Below, piece by piece: positions 22,177 to 31,371 of a stretch of 33,011 nt of DNA. Position 1 is the first letter of the stretch. The number at the start of each line of letters is the position of its first letter. The notes beneath the pieces are model-generated. The model had not been told where the DNA came from. It ran no database searches and was given only the letters and a program-made list of their open reading frames with translations. Source of the DNA: Ardenticatenaceae bacterium (GTDB taxonomy: Bacteria; Chloroflexota; Anaerolineae; Promineifilales; Promineifilaceae); contig JACKBN010000025.1 in assembly GCA_020634565.1 (NCBI GenBank), forward strand, positions 1-33,011, given 5' to 3'. The translations under genes were made by a program, and so were the position numbers.

Positions 22177-22848
22177 TTAGCCAGAGGTACGCAAGCGGCG
22201 GGCAAAAATTAACAGCCCTACCAGACCCAACCCAGCGACAATAATTCCCCAGGTATCAAAGCCGGTCTGCGGCAGTGTGCCGTCCGCACTTTCAGTTGAT
22301 TCACCAGCAGTAGATCCATCTGTGATAGTCGCACCGCTATCTGTTTCACTGGTGCTGCCTTCCGCACTTTCCGCAGCTTCGGTGGTTTCGCCGTCCATAT
22401 CTTCGGCCGTTTCACCAGTTTCGTCCGTCGTTTCGCCGTCTGTAGCGGTCGTTTCTCCATCTTCGTTGGCATTGTCGTCAGTGCCGATCACCGCTTCTAC
22501 GCTCTCTTCAACCACAGGTGTGCTGGTTGGGGTAGCCGTGGGTGGTTCTGGCGTGTTGGTGGGAGCGTCCGTGGGCACAGGCGTATTGGTGGGAACAGCC
22601 GCCGCGGTTTCGGTAGCGGCAACGGCCGTTGCTGCATTCGAGGCCAACGTTTCGGCATTGCGGGTTTCAATCGCTGACGCCTGCTCCTCGTGATCCTGCA
22701 CGGTACGGTTTTGCACCAGAAAAACGGCCGTACAAATACCCATCAAAATAAATAGAGTGATTAACACACCAACCGCAATAAAGAAGGGGCGACGACTTGA
22801 AGAGCTTTCCTCCTCCACAAAATCTTCTTCAATATAATCTTCTTGCAT
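22177..22848 (-). CDS. Surface protein with LPQTG sorting-type signal
   Basis: A 223-residue protein: acidic N-terminus, one membrane helix (about 25-45, FIAVGVLITLFILMGICTAVF), a Thr/Pro-rich then Glu/Thr/Asp-rich low-complexity region (85-185), and a C-terminal sorting-type signal: LPQTGFDTW, a hydrophobic helix and the basic tail ARRLRTSG. The pattern is that of sortase substrates. No sortase gene is in the window. The N-terminal helix has no clear cleavage site, so it may be spanned at both ends. Ribosome site GGAGGA is strong. It lies 50 nt after the KOW-domain gene and may be the last gene of that operon. Likely a spacer or stalk at the cell surface. Confidence 0.82.
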   Translation of the reverse strand: MQEDYIEEDFVEEESSSSRRPFFIAVGVLITLFILMGICTAVFLVQNRTVQDHEEQASAIETRNAETLASNAATAVAATETAAAVPTNTPVPTDAPTNTPEPPTATPTSTPVVEESVEAVIGTDDNANEDGETTATDGETTDETGETAEDMDGETTEAAESAEGSTSETDSGATITDGSTAGESTESADGTLPQTGFDTWGIIVAGLGLVGLLIFARRLRTSG

Positions 22849-22898
22849 AATTTCCTCCGTTCAAAAAACGTGATGTAAGCGAAAGCCCTCGCCTGTTT

Positions 22899-23960
22899 TT
22901 AAACAATGACGTCCAGGTTAGCCGATGGCACAAATACAGTCTGCCCATCAGAAAGCAGCACATCGACACCGGCAACCTTTAGGCCAACTTCGGTCGATTG
23001 CAAATGATTGTAAATATGCTGCACCGTGCCAACGCGTCCGGCGTGTGCGGTGCTCAGGATACGAACCTTTTGGCCCGGCTCCAAAGATTTTTTCACAGTT
23101 GGAATTTCCAGGCCAATGGTTGCAGCTTGCGGCAAAATAATTTCTGCGCGCTGTCCGGCACCAGCCTTATACGCGCCAAAAAGTGAAACGGAACGGCCGT
23201 CTGCCTGCCGCAACAATTCAAAAACAGGCTCCGCCATCCCCTGCTTCCCAATACCATCCGTCACAATAAGCGGCAATGGTGACGCCTGACTGGCGCGGCA
23301 CAGTTCAGCCGTTGCGCTGCCCACAATCAGGCCACGCACGCCAAAATCCTCCGCCCGATGAAATAGTTCCAGATTATCCATCCGGCCGATGGCCAGCACC
23401 TGGCCCGTCACGTCGCCACTCAGATGCTCTGGCGTCAGCACCGTATTGGGCGCATTAGCCACCGTCTTAAGGTGGCCTACGCCTTCCTGGCCAGACCCCC
23501 AGGCAGCTTGAATCAAGCTACCGCTTGTTTCCAACATGACCCCTCGGTTGCCCACATAGCTCACGACACGTCCAGCAACCAGAGCCCGCAGTTCCAGCCA
23601 GTCTGATGTGGGTTGAATCGCAATACGGCCGTTCACCACATCAAAAAACAGTCCATCCACAGGTGATAAAACCTGGGTCTCTCTCAAAAAATGCTTACGC
23701 GAGGCCAAAACCGCCCCGGCTTCCACAGGCGCACCCTTCTCTACCTTGAGATAGTCACCCAATTCATGCGGCTCAATGCCCAGCTTTTCCGCGGCAGACA
23801 TGATGGCAAATTCAGTGGCCATGGTAGTACGCGCGACAACCTGAATGGGGCTAACTTCTTGCCCCACGCGCACCACAATTTCACCACCTTTGGGCAGCGC
23901 GCGCTCACGCCGGATCTTGGTCTGAGCTTGAATGACCGTGGAACGGTAGAACTCTTTCAT
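22899..23960 (-). CDS. KOW-domain protein next to the MutL-like gene
   Basis: A 353-residue protein of unknown function. The N-terminal half has beta-rich barrel-sandwich-like segments (GGEIVVRVGQEVSPIQVVAR, VEKGAPVEAGAVLASR, LSPVDGLFFDV), resembling biotinyl/lipoyl-type folds. The middle (about 190-250) is an alpha/beta segment (VRGLIVGSATAELCRA, PLIVTDGIGKQGM). The C-terminus has a KOW-like motif (GQKVRILSTAHAGRVGTVQHI) followed by VFVPSANLDVIV. It starts 3 nt after the MutL-like gene stop, so translation is coupled and a complex with that ATPase is plausible. Cytoplasmic, as no TM segment is visible. Confidence 0.75.
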   Translation of the reverse strand: MKEFYRSTVIQAQTKIRRERALPKGGEIVVRVGQEVSPIQVVARTTMATEFAIMSAAEKLGIEPHELGDYLKVEKGAPVEAGAVLASRKHFLRETQVLSPVDGLFFDVVNGRIAIQPTSDWLELRALVAGRVVSYVGNRGVMLETSGSLIQAAWGSGQEGVGHLKTVANAPNTVLTPEHLSGDVTGQVLAIGRMDNLELFHRAEDFGVRGLIVGSATAELCRASQASPLPLIVTDGIGKQGMAEPVFELLRQADGRSVSLFGAYKAGAGQRAEIILPQAATIGLEIPTVKKSLEPGQKVRILSTAHAGRVGTVQHIYNHLQSTEVGLKVAGVDVLLSDGQTVFVPSANLDVIV

Positions 23961-23963
23961 TGC

Positions 23964-25715
23964 TTAGCCCCCCATATCCCACAGCCACTTACGCATTAGG
24001 CTGCGCCGGTCAGCAACATCACGCGGCAAGACAAACGGCCGTCCGCGTGCATCAATCACCAAACCGCCAGCCAAACCACCCGTCAGCGTCATCTTTTTGC
24101 CCTGTCCGGGGCCAAACCCAATATCCAACCGACTCGATGGCTTCACCGTAACCTTGGCGCTTTTGCCAGGCGCAATCGGGAAAATTTCAATCTTGCCAAA
24201 CTCAATTTCGCCCTCAAAGCTAACCCGCTCGGACTCAATAGTGATGTCCATCGCCTTTTTGCCCAGCTGGCCTTTGCCAATGGGGGCAATGACCCAGCCC
24301 AGATTAGACAGCACGCCCGCTTCTAACGACTGGATCACGGCCAAGGGCTGATGGGCTGCCAAAGCGCCCAAAGCAGGCAATACGCCGTACCGATCCAGGG
24401 CAATCGAAAAAATACCGGTCGGCTGAAGCGCATCCAGCAGCATAAGAATAATTTGGCCAGGCCGGGGCGCATTGGCCAGCGTACTGCCGCGCGCCAGCAG
24501 CAAACTAAACGGCGGCGGCACCTGTTGTTCCCCTATCACGGGCCAACGATTATCGTGCCCGGCAGTTGTCACGGCACAGCGAATCAGCGTGCGCGCCACA
24601 GCCTGCTCCATCTGCAACGACTTTTCATCTGTAGAAATGCCAAACGGATGCAGCGCTTTGCTAAAAATGTAATCGGCCGTTTCTGCCGCCGATACTTCTA
24701 CGGGCACCCACTGCCGCACCTCATCCACAGAAACCTTGTCCAGCAGATTGGCCACAGGGCTGCCCATACCCAACTCTGAATGAATAGATAGCTGGACCTG
24801 CTCAGGCGTGGCGGTGATCAAGGAAACACTATTGCTGCCCAAATCCACGCCAAACACATTCTGGTTCTGCAAAGCTGCAAAATAATGGCAAATCTCACTA
24901 AACGCGTGGGCCGTTGGCAAAATCGGGTAACTGCTCCAATCAATCAGTTCCTGCACACCGGACAACTCATTGATTTTCAAATCTTCATACAGTTCAGTGA
25001 CGAGCCGAACCGCATCATCTAATTGCTCAGTTTCCAGCGTGGGACGCAGATTATTGGCCATCTGGACGTTGGCATAATCACTCAGCATTGCCTGAACGCG
25101 CTCGCGCAGCTTGATATTGCCGGCAAAAACCACTTCCGGCACTTTGCTGTCGCTCATCACGCTCACGCCAAGACCAACCGATTCCACCACTTGCAGCAAA
25201 CGATCCTCAGCCCCGCCATCCGTACCGCCGGTGATAAAAATGAGGTCCGGCTGCGACTGTACAACTGCGCTTACCTGCTCATGCGGCCGTCGCTGGTCAG
25301 ACAGGGAAAGATGGTCTTTTTCTTGATGATAGACAGAGCGCAGTGCCTTACGCGCCGAAGTAATGCTCACTTCATCAAATAAACCGACCAGCAACACATC
25401 CAAAGGCTGCGCGGCGCTGGCAACGGCCGTAAAATGATCCACACCCGAGCCATCCGTGCGAACCGGGCGAATCAGACGCCCCTGCTCGCTGAGCAGTTTG
25501 CGCCCCGTAATCTCGGAAATATGACTGATCGCCTGCTGAACACCTTGAGCCACATCAAACCAGGGAGCGTTGGCGGTGGTGGGTACGGCCGTTCGCGCAA
25601 TCAATCGGTAAGCCCCTGCCACAATGTCAAACAGCACCACAGTCGTGTGCGTACTGCCGCAATCGGCCACCAAAAATGATTCGTACTTTTCTACTTGCGG
25701 CTCTTCGGTCGTCAT
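23964..25715 (-). CDS. MutL-like actin-fold ATPase (glutamate-mutase-associated family)
   Basis: A 583-residue protein of the glutamate mutase MutL/GlmL family, with the actin/Hsp70-type ATPase fold: phosphate-1 loop VADCGSTHTTVVLFD near 17-31, a second loop NVFGVDLGSNSVSL in the middle and a TGGTDGG motif near 173-179. It is unrelated to DNA mismatch-repair MutL. In clostridia GlmL serves as chaperone or reactivase of B12-dependent glutamate mutase; no mutase (glmS/glmE) is present here. Instead it is embedded between membrane and KOW-domain proteins: its ATG overlaps the stop of the upstream membrane gene by one base. Its true client is unknown. Confidence 0.85.
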   Translation of the reverse strand: MTTEEPQVEKYESFLVADCGSTHTTVVLFDIVAGAYRLIARTAVPTTANAPWFDVAQGVQQAISHISEITGRKLLSEQGRLIRPVRTDGSGVDHFTAVASAAQPLDVLLVGLFDEVSITSARKALRSVYHQEKDHLSLSDQRRPHEQVSAVVQSQPDLIFITGGTDGGAEDRLLQVVESVGLGVSVMSDSKVPEVVFAGNIKLRERVQAMLSDYANVQMANNLRPTLETEQLDDAVRLVTELYEDLKINELSGVQELIDWSSYPILPTAHAFSEICHYFAALQNQNVFGVDLGSNSVSLITATPEQVQLSIHSELGMGSPVANLLDKVSVDEVRQWVPVEVSAAETADYIFSKALHPFGISTDEKSLQMEQAVARTLIRCAVTTAGHDNRWPVIGEQQVPPPFSLLLARGSTLANAPRPGQIILMLLDALQPTGIFSIALDRYGVLPALGALAAHQPLAVIQSLEAGVLSNLGWVIAPIGKGQLGKKAMDITIESERVSFEGEIEFGKIEIFPIAPGKSAKVTVKPSSRLDIGFGPGQGKKMTLTGGLAGGLVIDARGRPFVLPRDVADRRSLMRKWLWDMGG

Positions 25716-26347
25716 TAGAATCGCTGTACCAGTTCCGTTATGAAATAGCTAAACCGTTCTGCCAATAAAATAAGGCCCGTGCTCAAAAGCATGGCAAACA
25801 AAGCGCCAAATGTCATGGTGAGCACAATGCGGCCTATGACCGCAACACTTCGTTGCCCAATTCCTGGCTGCCAGATGCCGCTGCTGCGCGGCCGCAAAGC
25901 GGTAAACTGAAAGGCCAACAGCGTGGAAATCGTCAAGACCGCAATCACAATGCCTTGCAGCGGCGTAGCCGGGCGGACATTAACAATTTGTGGCCAGAGT
26001 GTGCCGGTGAGACTACCTAGCAACGCTACCGCCGCACCCACACCGACCAGCAAAGCCAACGTGGTGTTACCCAACCAGCTCACGCTGGGCAAGCGACGGG
26101 TCAACAGCATCAAAACAAACAAAATCGGCACCAACCAGATGACCGAATCGGCCCCCGTAGGATTGGCCTGAATTTGCTGCCAGATAGGAAGTAGCAGCTG
26201 ACGCACCACAACCACCACAGCATAAGCCGCACTTACGCCCACCAGCAAATGAACCGAAATCCGATACAGCGGATTATCGCCAATGAGGTAGCTATAAATA
26301 AAAAGCGTCAGCAGTATGCCGATGATGAGTCCTACGAGTTCACTCAT
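25715..26347 (-). CDS. Polytopic membrane protein upstream of the MutL-like gene
   Basis: A 210-residue integral membrane protein with about six hydrophobic segments, starting LVGLIIGILLTLFIYSYLIG and ending GALFAMLLSTGLILLAERF. No transporter signature or catalytic motif is seen, and I recognise no family. It lies 21 nt after the zinc-ribbon gene and overlaps the MutL-like gene start by one base, so the three are almost certainly co-translated. It may form the membrane part of a complex with the MutL-like ATPase. Confidence 0.78.
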   Translation of the reverse strand: MSELVGLIIGILLTLFIYSYLIGDNPLYRISVHLLVGVSAAYAVVVVVRQLLLPIWQQIQANPTGADSVIWLVPILFVLMLLTRRLPSVSWLGNTTLALLVGVGAAVALLGSLTGTLWPQIVNVRPATPLQGIVIAVLTISTLLAFQFTALRPRSSGIWQPGIGQRSVAVIGRIVLTMTFGALFAMLLSTGLILLAERFSYFITELVQRF

Positions 26348-26368
26348 TGCGTTTACCGAATGATCATC

Positions 26369-29300
26369 CTACTTTTTTTGCCGCCGATTATTCATGAGGC
26401 CGGTGGTGCCGTACGCTATCAATCCAATCAGCAGCAATACCCCGGCCAGCAATTGGCCAAAAATTTGGGCGTTTAGCTGGGTCCGTACCGCATCGCTCGA
26501 TGCATTGACAAGCTGCTCATAAGCGGCAGCATCGGGCGTGCCGCCCAGCAAACCGCTTAGCTGTTCTGTGCTCGCGTAACTGCTGGCCAGCGGCGTAAGC
26601 GCTTGCGTAACGCCAGCCACCAACGGCACATCCACAGCGACGGTTCCAACCTGCTCTATCCAGTTCACCAGATTGTCCCGGTCCCCTGTGAGCAAAATAA
26701 TTAGGCCAACCTGGCTCAAGCTGGTTTGCAGTTCTGGTTCCAGCATACGGCCGTTCAACTGTTCACAAGCCACACGCTGACCCAAACAATCACCTAACTG
26801 TCGCAAACCAATGCCTTCTCCCGGCAAATAACCGATCATTTGGACGGGCTCTTGCCCTATAAGTTCGGTGGCGACGGCCGTTCCTGCTGCATATTGGCTG
26901 GTGATGAGAACCGGGCTGTTGTTGGCTGCCAACTGCTCTAGCAATAGTTCTGCCTGCGGCGTCAGTTCGCCCGCCATCGCCGGTGTGTATTCAATGGCGA
27001 TTAAAACGGGCTGGCCAGCGGCGGCAGCAACGGCCGTCTCAAACGCCTGCACATTATTAGGAATGGGCAATCTGGTAGCGACCAGATCGGGACCAAATAA
27101 GCCGCCAAGCACCGCCAGAATAAGCAGTACCGCCAACGACAACCGCAGCCATGCCGCCGTGCCGTAGGCGGATTTCGCGGACAGCGTTGTCACCGTTTCG
27201 GGCGTTTCTTGCGTAATTTGCCGCAAAAGCGCTACCTGCTGCTCCTGTTCTGGCGTGGTGACGTAAGGAGTGGGCAGCATGGCAGTTCTGGGACGAGCGA
27301 TGGCTGGCTCAATGGTTACGACGCCCTGCATCCCTTGGAGCGGCCCTATCGTTTCCGCCGCCCCTTCCGGTTCACGCGGCGGCTCCCCGGAAAGCTCTGT
27401 CGGTTTTAGCTGCTGCACCCATTCGGGAATCTCGGCTTTGGGCAGCGTTTCGGCCAGGGGCGTTAGCGGGGGCAGCTCTTCCAGCAAGGAACGCCATTCA
27501 TTACGGCCACTGCCTGAGGCTGGTGGTTCAAGCGCGTCGCTGAGCGAAGACACGCCCTCCTTGGCGTCTTCCCCTTCTGGCTGAAGCCAATCGGGAATTT
27601 CCATCAACCCTTCCGTATCCGCTTCCGATACGGGGGACGGCGCTGTATCTGCGTCTAAGGGCGCGCCGTGCAGCCAGTCTGGCAGTTCAGCACCAGCCAG
27701 TTCTTCGGGAATGCCTTCCAACGTGTCTCGCAAATCCATGTCGGCTAACACATCGGGCAGTTCGCTACCGGCAAAACCTTGGCCGGGGCGCATGCTGGCA
27801 ATCCATTCCGGCAGCTCGGTATCCGCCGAATCTGACCCTGACGCTTCCGCAACCTCTTTGGGCTTGTCTAGCTGATCAAGCCAGGCGGGTAAATCTTCAT
27901 CAACGGCCGTTTCGGCAAAAAAGTCATCACTATTCCAACTGTCGTCGGCAGGTTCTGGTTCTGCCTCAAAAACAGGATCTTCTGCAAAATCCAGCTCCAG
28001 CTCGTCGGGAACGGCCGTTGCTTCATCTTCCTCTTCCGGCTCAACCACAAGATTGCCAGTCTGAATCGCTTCCATATCTGAAAGCCAATCCAGATCATCA
28101 TCTAGCCCAGATAGTTCAGGCGCTTCGGCATCCTCATCCGCCAGGTCAGCCAGCAGGTCAAAGTCAAACTCGTCTTCCTCATCGTCTGCCAACAAGTCAT
28201 CAGGCAATGCATCAAATGAGAATTCCTCGACAGCATCCGGTTCTTCAAGAACTTCAGCCTCGTCGTGCAGGTTTCCTAAATTGCCAGTTTCTTCTAGCCA
28301 ATCAAGTTCAGTTTCCGCCACAATTTGATCGACTGTAAACCAGTCGCTGCCCGGCTCGGATACAATATCTGGCTCTGGCCCTGTGTCTTGTTCTGCCAGT
28401 TCGGACGGCAAATCCGACAAAAATGTTTCGCCCTCTTCAGCGGCCGCATCGAGCCAGTCTGGCAGCGTTTCAGTTTCTGAGCCGGCGGTTTCAAACAGGT
28501 TTGTGAAGGAAACATCCTCCCCCGCTTCGTCATCAGCAAAAATATCGTCATCATCAGCCAGGCCAGCCAGCGGGCCAGTCAGTTCCGCCATCTGCTGCGG
28601 ATTTAACAGGTCTGTTTGTAAGGGGCCAAGCTCATTCATCCAGCCGGGCAGGGCGTCATCTTCCAGGTTTTCCGGCTCGTCTGCCTGCGGGGCAAAAATA
28701 TCTGTTTGGGCTGGGCCCAATTCGTGAAGCCAATCATCAGCTTCATCATCCGTTTCGCCAAGCAGATCTTCCAAAGCGGTGGCGTTTTCAGCCTCGTGTT
28801 CGTCGCCTGTCTCACCCAGATCATCCAAATCATGCAGCCAATCCGTCAGGCCACCGCTTATATCGTCATCAGATTCTTCGGAGGGAACGGCCGTATCCTC
28901 ACTTTCAGATTCATCGCTGAGGTCTCTTAACCAGGTGGTAAGACCAACGTTGAGATCTACGGGTTCTTGAGATTGCGGCCCAGCCCCGGCGGCATCAGAT
29001 AACCAATCCGGCAAATCAGCCCCTTCTTCATCCGGGAACAGATCATCAGGCTGGGGCAAATCTTCGGCCTTGTCCAGCAAATCCTGGTAAAACTCGGTTG
29101 AAATGGTCGTGGGAGCATTGATTATCGGATCGGGATCGCTGTCATGGACGAGCCAGTCTGGTAAATCACTGGTTCCTTTTTTCTCTGGTTCATCATCTTC
29201 GTCGTCTTCTGGAACATCAACGGCGCCTCGTGTTGAAGCAATGTTGCCGGTGCGTAACCAGTCAGGCACGGCATTGGGATCAAGCTCACCCGTTTCACCC

Positions 29301-29560
29301 GGACGCCGCGTGGGCAGAGAAAAAGGTTCGTTGGTTGGTGGTTGGCTGGCTTCCGGCTCTTCCGGTTTGAGCTGGGTTGTTTCAGGAATCAGTCGGGTGC
29401 CGCAAGTATCACAAAAAACGCGATCCCGCGTATTGGGCGTTTCACAATTGGGGCAAATAATATGCGTACTCAGCGGTAATTTTGCCCCACAATTGTTGCA
29501 AAATTTACTGCTGTGCGGATTGGCATATCCACATTCTTTACACTTAATTTCTTTGCTCAT
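26369..29560 (-). CDS. Giant acidic zinc-ribbon protein with repeated W-L motifs
   Basis: A 1063-residue protein. Two N-terminal zinc ribbons (CKECG...CNNCG and CPNCE...CDTCG, residues 1-60) are followed by some 700 very acidic residues with little order. In that part I count about 15 short motifs of the type LPDWL, TDWLHDL or IPEWV, spaced irregularly, that look like repeated linear docking sites. A membrane helix lies at about 806-825 (LSLAVLLILAVLGGLFG). The approximately 200-residue domain after it has alpha/beta character (VLIAIEYTP, LIILLTGDRD), then a C-terminal helix at about 1034-1054 and a basic tail. So the acidic part is likely cytoplasmic and the C-terminal domain extracytoplasmic. 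The ATG overlaps the previous stop (TAATG). Function unknown. Confidence 0.82.
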   Translation of the reverse strand: MSKEIKCKECGYANPHSSKFCNNCGAKLPLSTHIICPNCETPNTRDRVFCDTCGTRLIPETTQLKPEEPEASQPPTNEPFSLPTRRPGETGELDPNAVPDWLRTGNIASTRGAVDVPEDDEDDEPEKKGTSDLPDWLVHDSDPDPIINAPTTISTEFYQDLLDKAEDLPQPDDLFPDEEGADLPDWLSDAAGAGPQSQEPVDLNVGLTTWLRDLSDESESEDTAVPSEESDDDISGGLTDWLHDLDDLGETGDEHEAENATALEDLLGETDDEADDWLHELGPAQTDIFAPQADEPENLEDDALPGWMNELGPLQTDLLNPQQMAELTGPLAGLADDDDIFADDEAGEDVSFTNLFETAGSETETLPDWLDAAAEEGETFLSDLPSELAEQDTGPEPDIVSEPGSDWFTVDQIVAETELDWLEETGNLGNLHDEAEVLEEPDAVEEFSFDALPDDLLADDEEDEFDFDLLADLADEDAEAPELSGLDDDLDWLSDMEAIQTGNLVVEPEEEDEATAVPDELELDFAEDPVFEAEPEPADDSWNSDDFFAETAVDEDLPAWLDQLDKPKEVAEASGSDSADTELPEWIASMRPGQGFAGSELPDVLADMDLRDTLEGIPEELAGAELPDWLHGAPLDADTAPSPVSEADTEGLMEIPDWLQPEGEDAKEGVSSLSDALEPPASGSGRNEWRSLLEELPPLTPLAETLPKAEIPEWVQQLKPTELSGEPPREPEGAAETIGPLQGMQGVVTIEPAIARPRTAMLPTPYVTTPEQEQQVALLRQITQETPETVTTLSAKSAYGTAAWLRLSLAVLLILAVLGGLFGPDLVATRLPIPNNVQAFETAVAAAAGQPVLIAIEYTPAMAGELTPQAELLLEQLAANNSPVLITSQYAAGTAVATELIGQEPVQMIGYLPGEGIGLRQLGDCLGQRVACEQLNGRMLEPELQTSLSQVGLIILLTGDRDNLVNWIEQVGTVAVDVPLVAGVTQALTPLASSYASTEQLSGLLGGTPDAAAYEQLVNASSDAVRTQLNAQIFGQLLAGVLLLIGLIAYGTTGLMNNRRQKK

Positions 29561-30183
29561 TATTTGTTATACGGCCGTTCCACACCCACCAGCAGTCGTA
29601 AGCTCAGGAGCAGCGTACCCAACGCCACGCCAATCAGCAGCCCACGAATACCAGAAGTGACCACGATAGTCTGTATAAATTCAACAACCTGGTTAACAGG
29701 TTGGCGCAGCCCCGCTGGCAGCAGACGGCTGGCAAGCAGCGCCTGTCCCAGCAGCACCACCGTCGCCGTCAGGCCAAACAGAAACGCCCAGCCCGTGCGC
29801 TGCCGCTTTAGCAGCTGCACGCCAGACAGCAGCAAAAAGATGGCCAGCATCGAAGCCAAAGCCGCTTCCAGCGGTGCCTGCACCCAGGTGAAGAGCAGTC
29901 CGACATTATCAGTGCCGGTGAGCCCATCCAAAACGGCCGCTGCAAATACCGCCAACATGCCCAGCACCAACACGCCACTGTACAAATTGCGTTCGCCAAA
30001 CAGCCGGGTTAAATGCACTGCCAGCAAATTGAGCACGCCCAAAATAAGGGCAATCGCCGCCAGAAAAGAAGCCCAGCCCAAAATAACGGTACTGATCCCA
30101 CTCACGTTAAACAACAGGGCAATGAGCGTAACCAGACCAAAAAATACGGCAATAAAAACGGAGATGCTTTGCTTCAGCTTCAT
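29560..30183 (-). CDS. Polytopic membrane protein of the MutL-like operon
   Basis: A 207-residue membrane protein with about six hydrophobic segments (for example VFIAVFFGLVTLIALLFNV, WASFLAAIALILGVLNLLAV, LYSGVLVLGMLAVFAAAVL and a C-terminal GLLIGVALGTLLLSLRLLVGV). No named family recognised. Its stop overlaps the zinc-ribbon protein ATG by one base, so the two are coupled. It starts 31 nt after the preceding gene. With the other membrane genes it probably forms one membrane assembly. Confidence 0.75.
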   Translation of the reverse strand: MKLKQSISVFIAVFFGLVTLIALLFNVSGISTVILGWASFLAAIALILGVLNLLAVHLTRLFGERNLYSGVLVLGMLAVFAAAVLDGLTGTDNVGLLFTWVQAPLEAALASMLAIFLLLSGVQLLKRQRTGWAFLFGLTATVVLLGQALLASRLLPAGLRQPVNQVVEFIQTIVVTSGIRGLLIGVALGTLLLSLRLLVGVERPYNK

Positions 30184-30214
30184 CTAATCGTTCTACATAC
30201 GCATCGGGAGCGGC

Positions 30215-30955
30215 TTAAACCAGTTGGTAAACGGCCGTTCCCAAAATAAATAACACCACAATCCAGCGTAAAATGTCTTGCAGCTGCAAACTGGCAATCT
30301 GGCTGGCCTTGCCTTCCAGATAGGCGCTGGTGGCAAACAACTCTTCACCGATCAGCACATCATCCGTCACCGTGACGGCCACAGCCAGGGCCGTGGGATC
30401 ATCAGTGCCGATGACCTGATCAATTTGCTGCCGGTTGGCCGCCTCAGCCATAATGGCCAGCTCCGGCCCGAACCGCCCCACCATAATGTTGCTGGCCACC
30501 CGCTGCTGCTGCAACAGAGCCGCCACACCAGCGCTGTAAGCAAATGGATCGGTATCATGCGCCACAAACTGGGTAAGCGACAAATCAAAATCGCCAGAGC
30601 GACCAGCCTCGGCCAGGGCATGTTGCAGGGAAGCCTGCGCCAGCGGCAGCAGCGTCCCTTCACCCACCGTAACCAGCGGTGGCGTGCCGTTGGCACACCC
30701 ATCCTTGGCCAGATTGTCCAGAACGGCCGTTGCGCTCACGCTCGTCGGATTGGCCCGACCAACCAAACTACCCTGCCCTAACGTCAGGTGCAGCTGCCGC
30801 CCCGACTCAATGGCTCGGCCAATTTGCCCGGCCAACCCCTGATAACTGGTGAGCGGCCGCAAAACGGCCGTACGCCCAGCCTGAACACTGCGAGTTAGCA
30901 AAAAGAGCAGCAGCATCAAAACAACGACAACTGCCAGGACAATTATTGGGGTCAT
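30215..30955 (-). CDS. Membrane-anchored protein of the MutL-like operon (DUF6754-like)
   Basis: A 246-residue protein with N-terminal membrane helix (IIVLAVVVVLMLLLFLLT, residues 4-21) and a C-terminal helix (about 228-245). Between them is a soluble alpha/beta domain with LHLTLGQGSLVGRANPTS, VTVGEGTLLPLAQ and DDVLIGEELFATSAYL. It resembles a family annotated as DUF6754 in Chloroflexi (from memory, not checked). Its ATG overlaps the preceding gene by 4 nt (ATGA). The domain may sit outside the membrane or face the cytoplasm; the helices allow either topology. Confidence 0.72.
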   Translation of the reverse strand: MTPIIVLAVVVVLMLLLFLLTRSVQAGRTAVLRPLTSYQGLAGQIGRAIESGRQLHLTLGQGSLVGRANPTSVSATAVLDNLAKDGCANGTPPLVTVGEGTLLPLAQASLQHALAEAGRSGDFDLSLTQFVAHDTDPFAYSAGVAALLQQQRVASNIMVGRFGPELAIMAEAANRQQIDQVIGTDDPTALAVAVTVTDDVLIGEELFATSAYLEGKASQIASLQLQDILRWIVVLFILGTAVYQLV

Positions 30956-31311
30956 ACGGCAGCCTCATCTACGGTCAGGGCATCCATTAAACCACGCACA
31001 GCCACGGGATCTTCCATTAATTGGGCCAGCTGACGAACCTGCGCCTTGGGCCACAACAGGCCCAACGCTGGCTGAGCCAGCCACAACATCTGCCCACCAA
31101 TAAAGGCCAACGGCTGCCCCATCTCCAAAAAAGCCAGAGCAGCAGAATGAAGCCCTCGTTTTTTGAGGGTGGTTGCAATTTGATCCAGAAACGGGTCGCG
31201 ATTGGGTGAATGTGTCATGGCAAAGGCCGTGGCGCTTCCAATAAAATTTTCGGCTCGAACATACGGGTTTGGTGAGCCATCAGGCGCTAAAAACCGGTGC
31301 AAAAACAGCAT
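30952..31311 (-). CDS. Uncharacterised protein, first gene of the MutL-like operon
   Basis: A 119-residue protein with a few helices, one mildly hydrophobic (AFIGGQMLWLAQPALGLLW, near 69-87). No cysteine cluster, signal peptide or known motif is seen. It starts at ATG 31311 about 55 nt after the predicted transcription start; no ribosome site is evident (CTGCCCTCATT precedes the ATG). Its stop overlaps the next ATG by 4 nt, which supports it as a real coding gene. Confidence 0.65.
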   Translation of the reverse strand: MLFLHRFLAPDGSPNPYVRAENFIGSATAFAMTHSPNRDPFLDQIATTLKKRGLHSAALAFLEMGQPLAFIGGQMLWLAQPALGLLWPKAQVRQLAQLMEDPVAVRGLMDALTVDEAAV

Positions 31312-31348
31312 AATGAGGGCAGTCAGTTTTCAGCCAAAATTAACTTGA

Positions 31349-31365
31349 CGTAACATAAAGTTACG
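31349..31365. promoter_or_regulatory. Palindromic operator candidate at the operon transcription start
   Basis: CGTAAC-ATAAA-GTTACG is a perfect 6-bp inverted repeat of 17 bp in all, located where transcription from the minus promoter at 31372-31400 should start. A repressor bound here would block the operon. Confidence 0.45.
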
Positions 31366-31371
31366 CGTCGG

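Noticed and set aside
23964..25715. DNA mismatch-repair MutL
   Set aside because: The protein has actin-fold phosphate loops and no GHKL ATPase motifs; it is the unrelated glutamate-mutase-associated MutL family.
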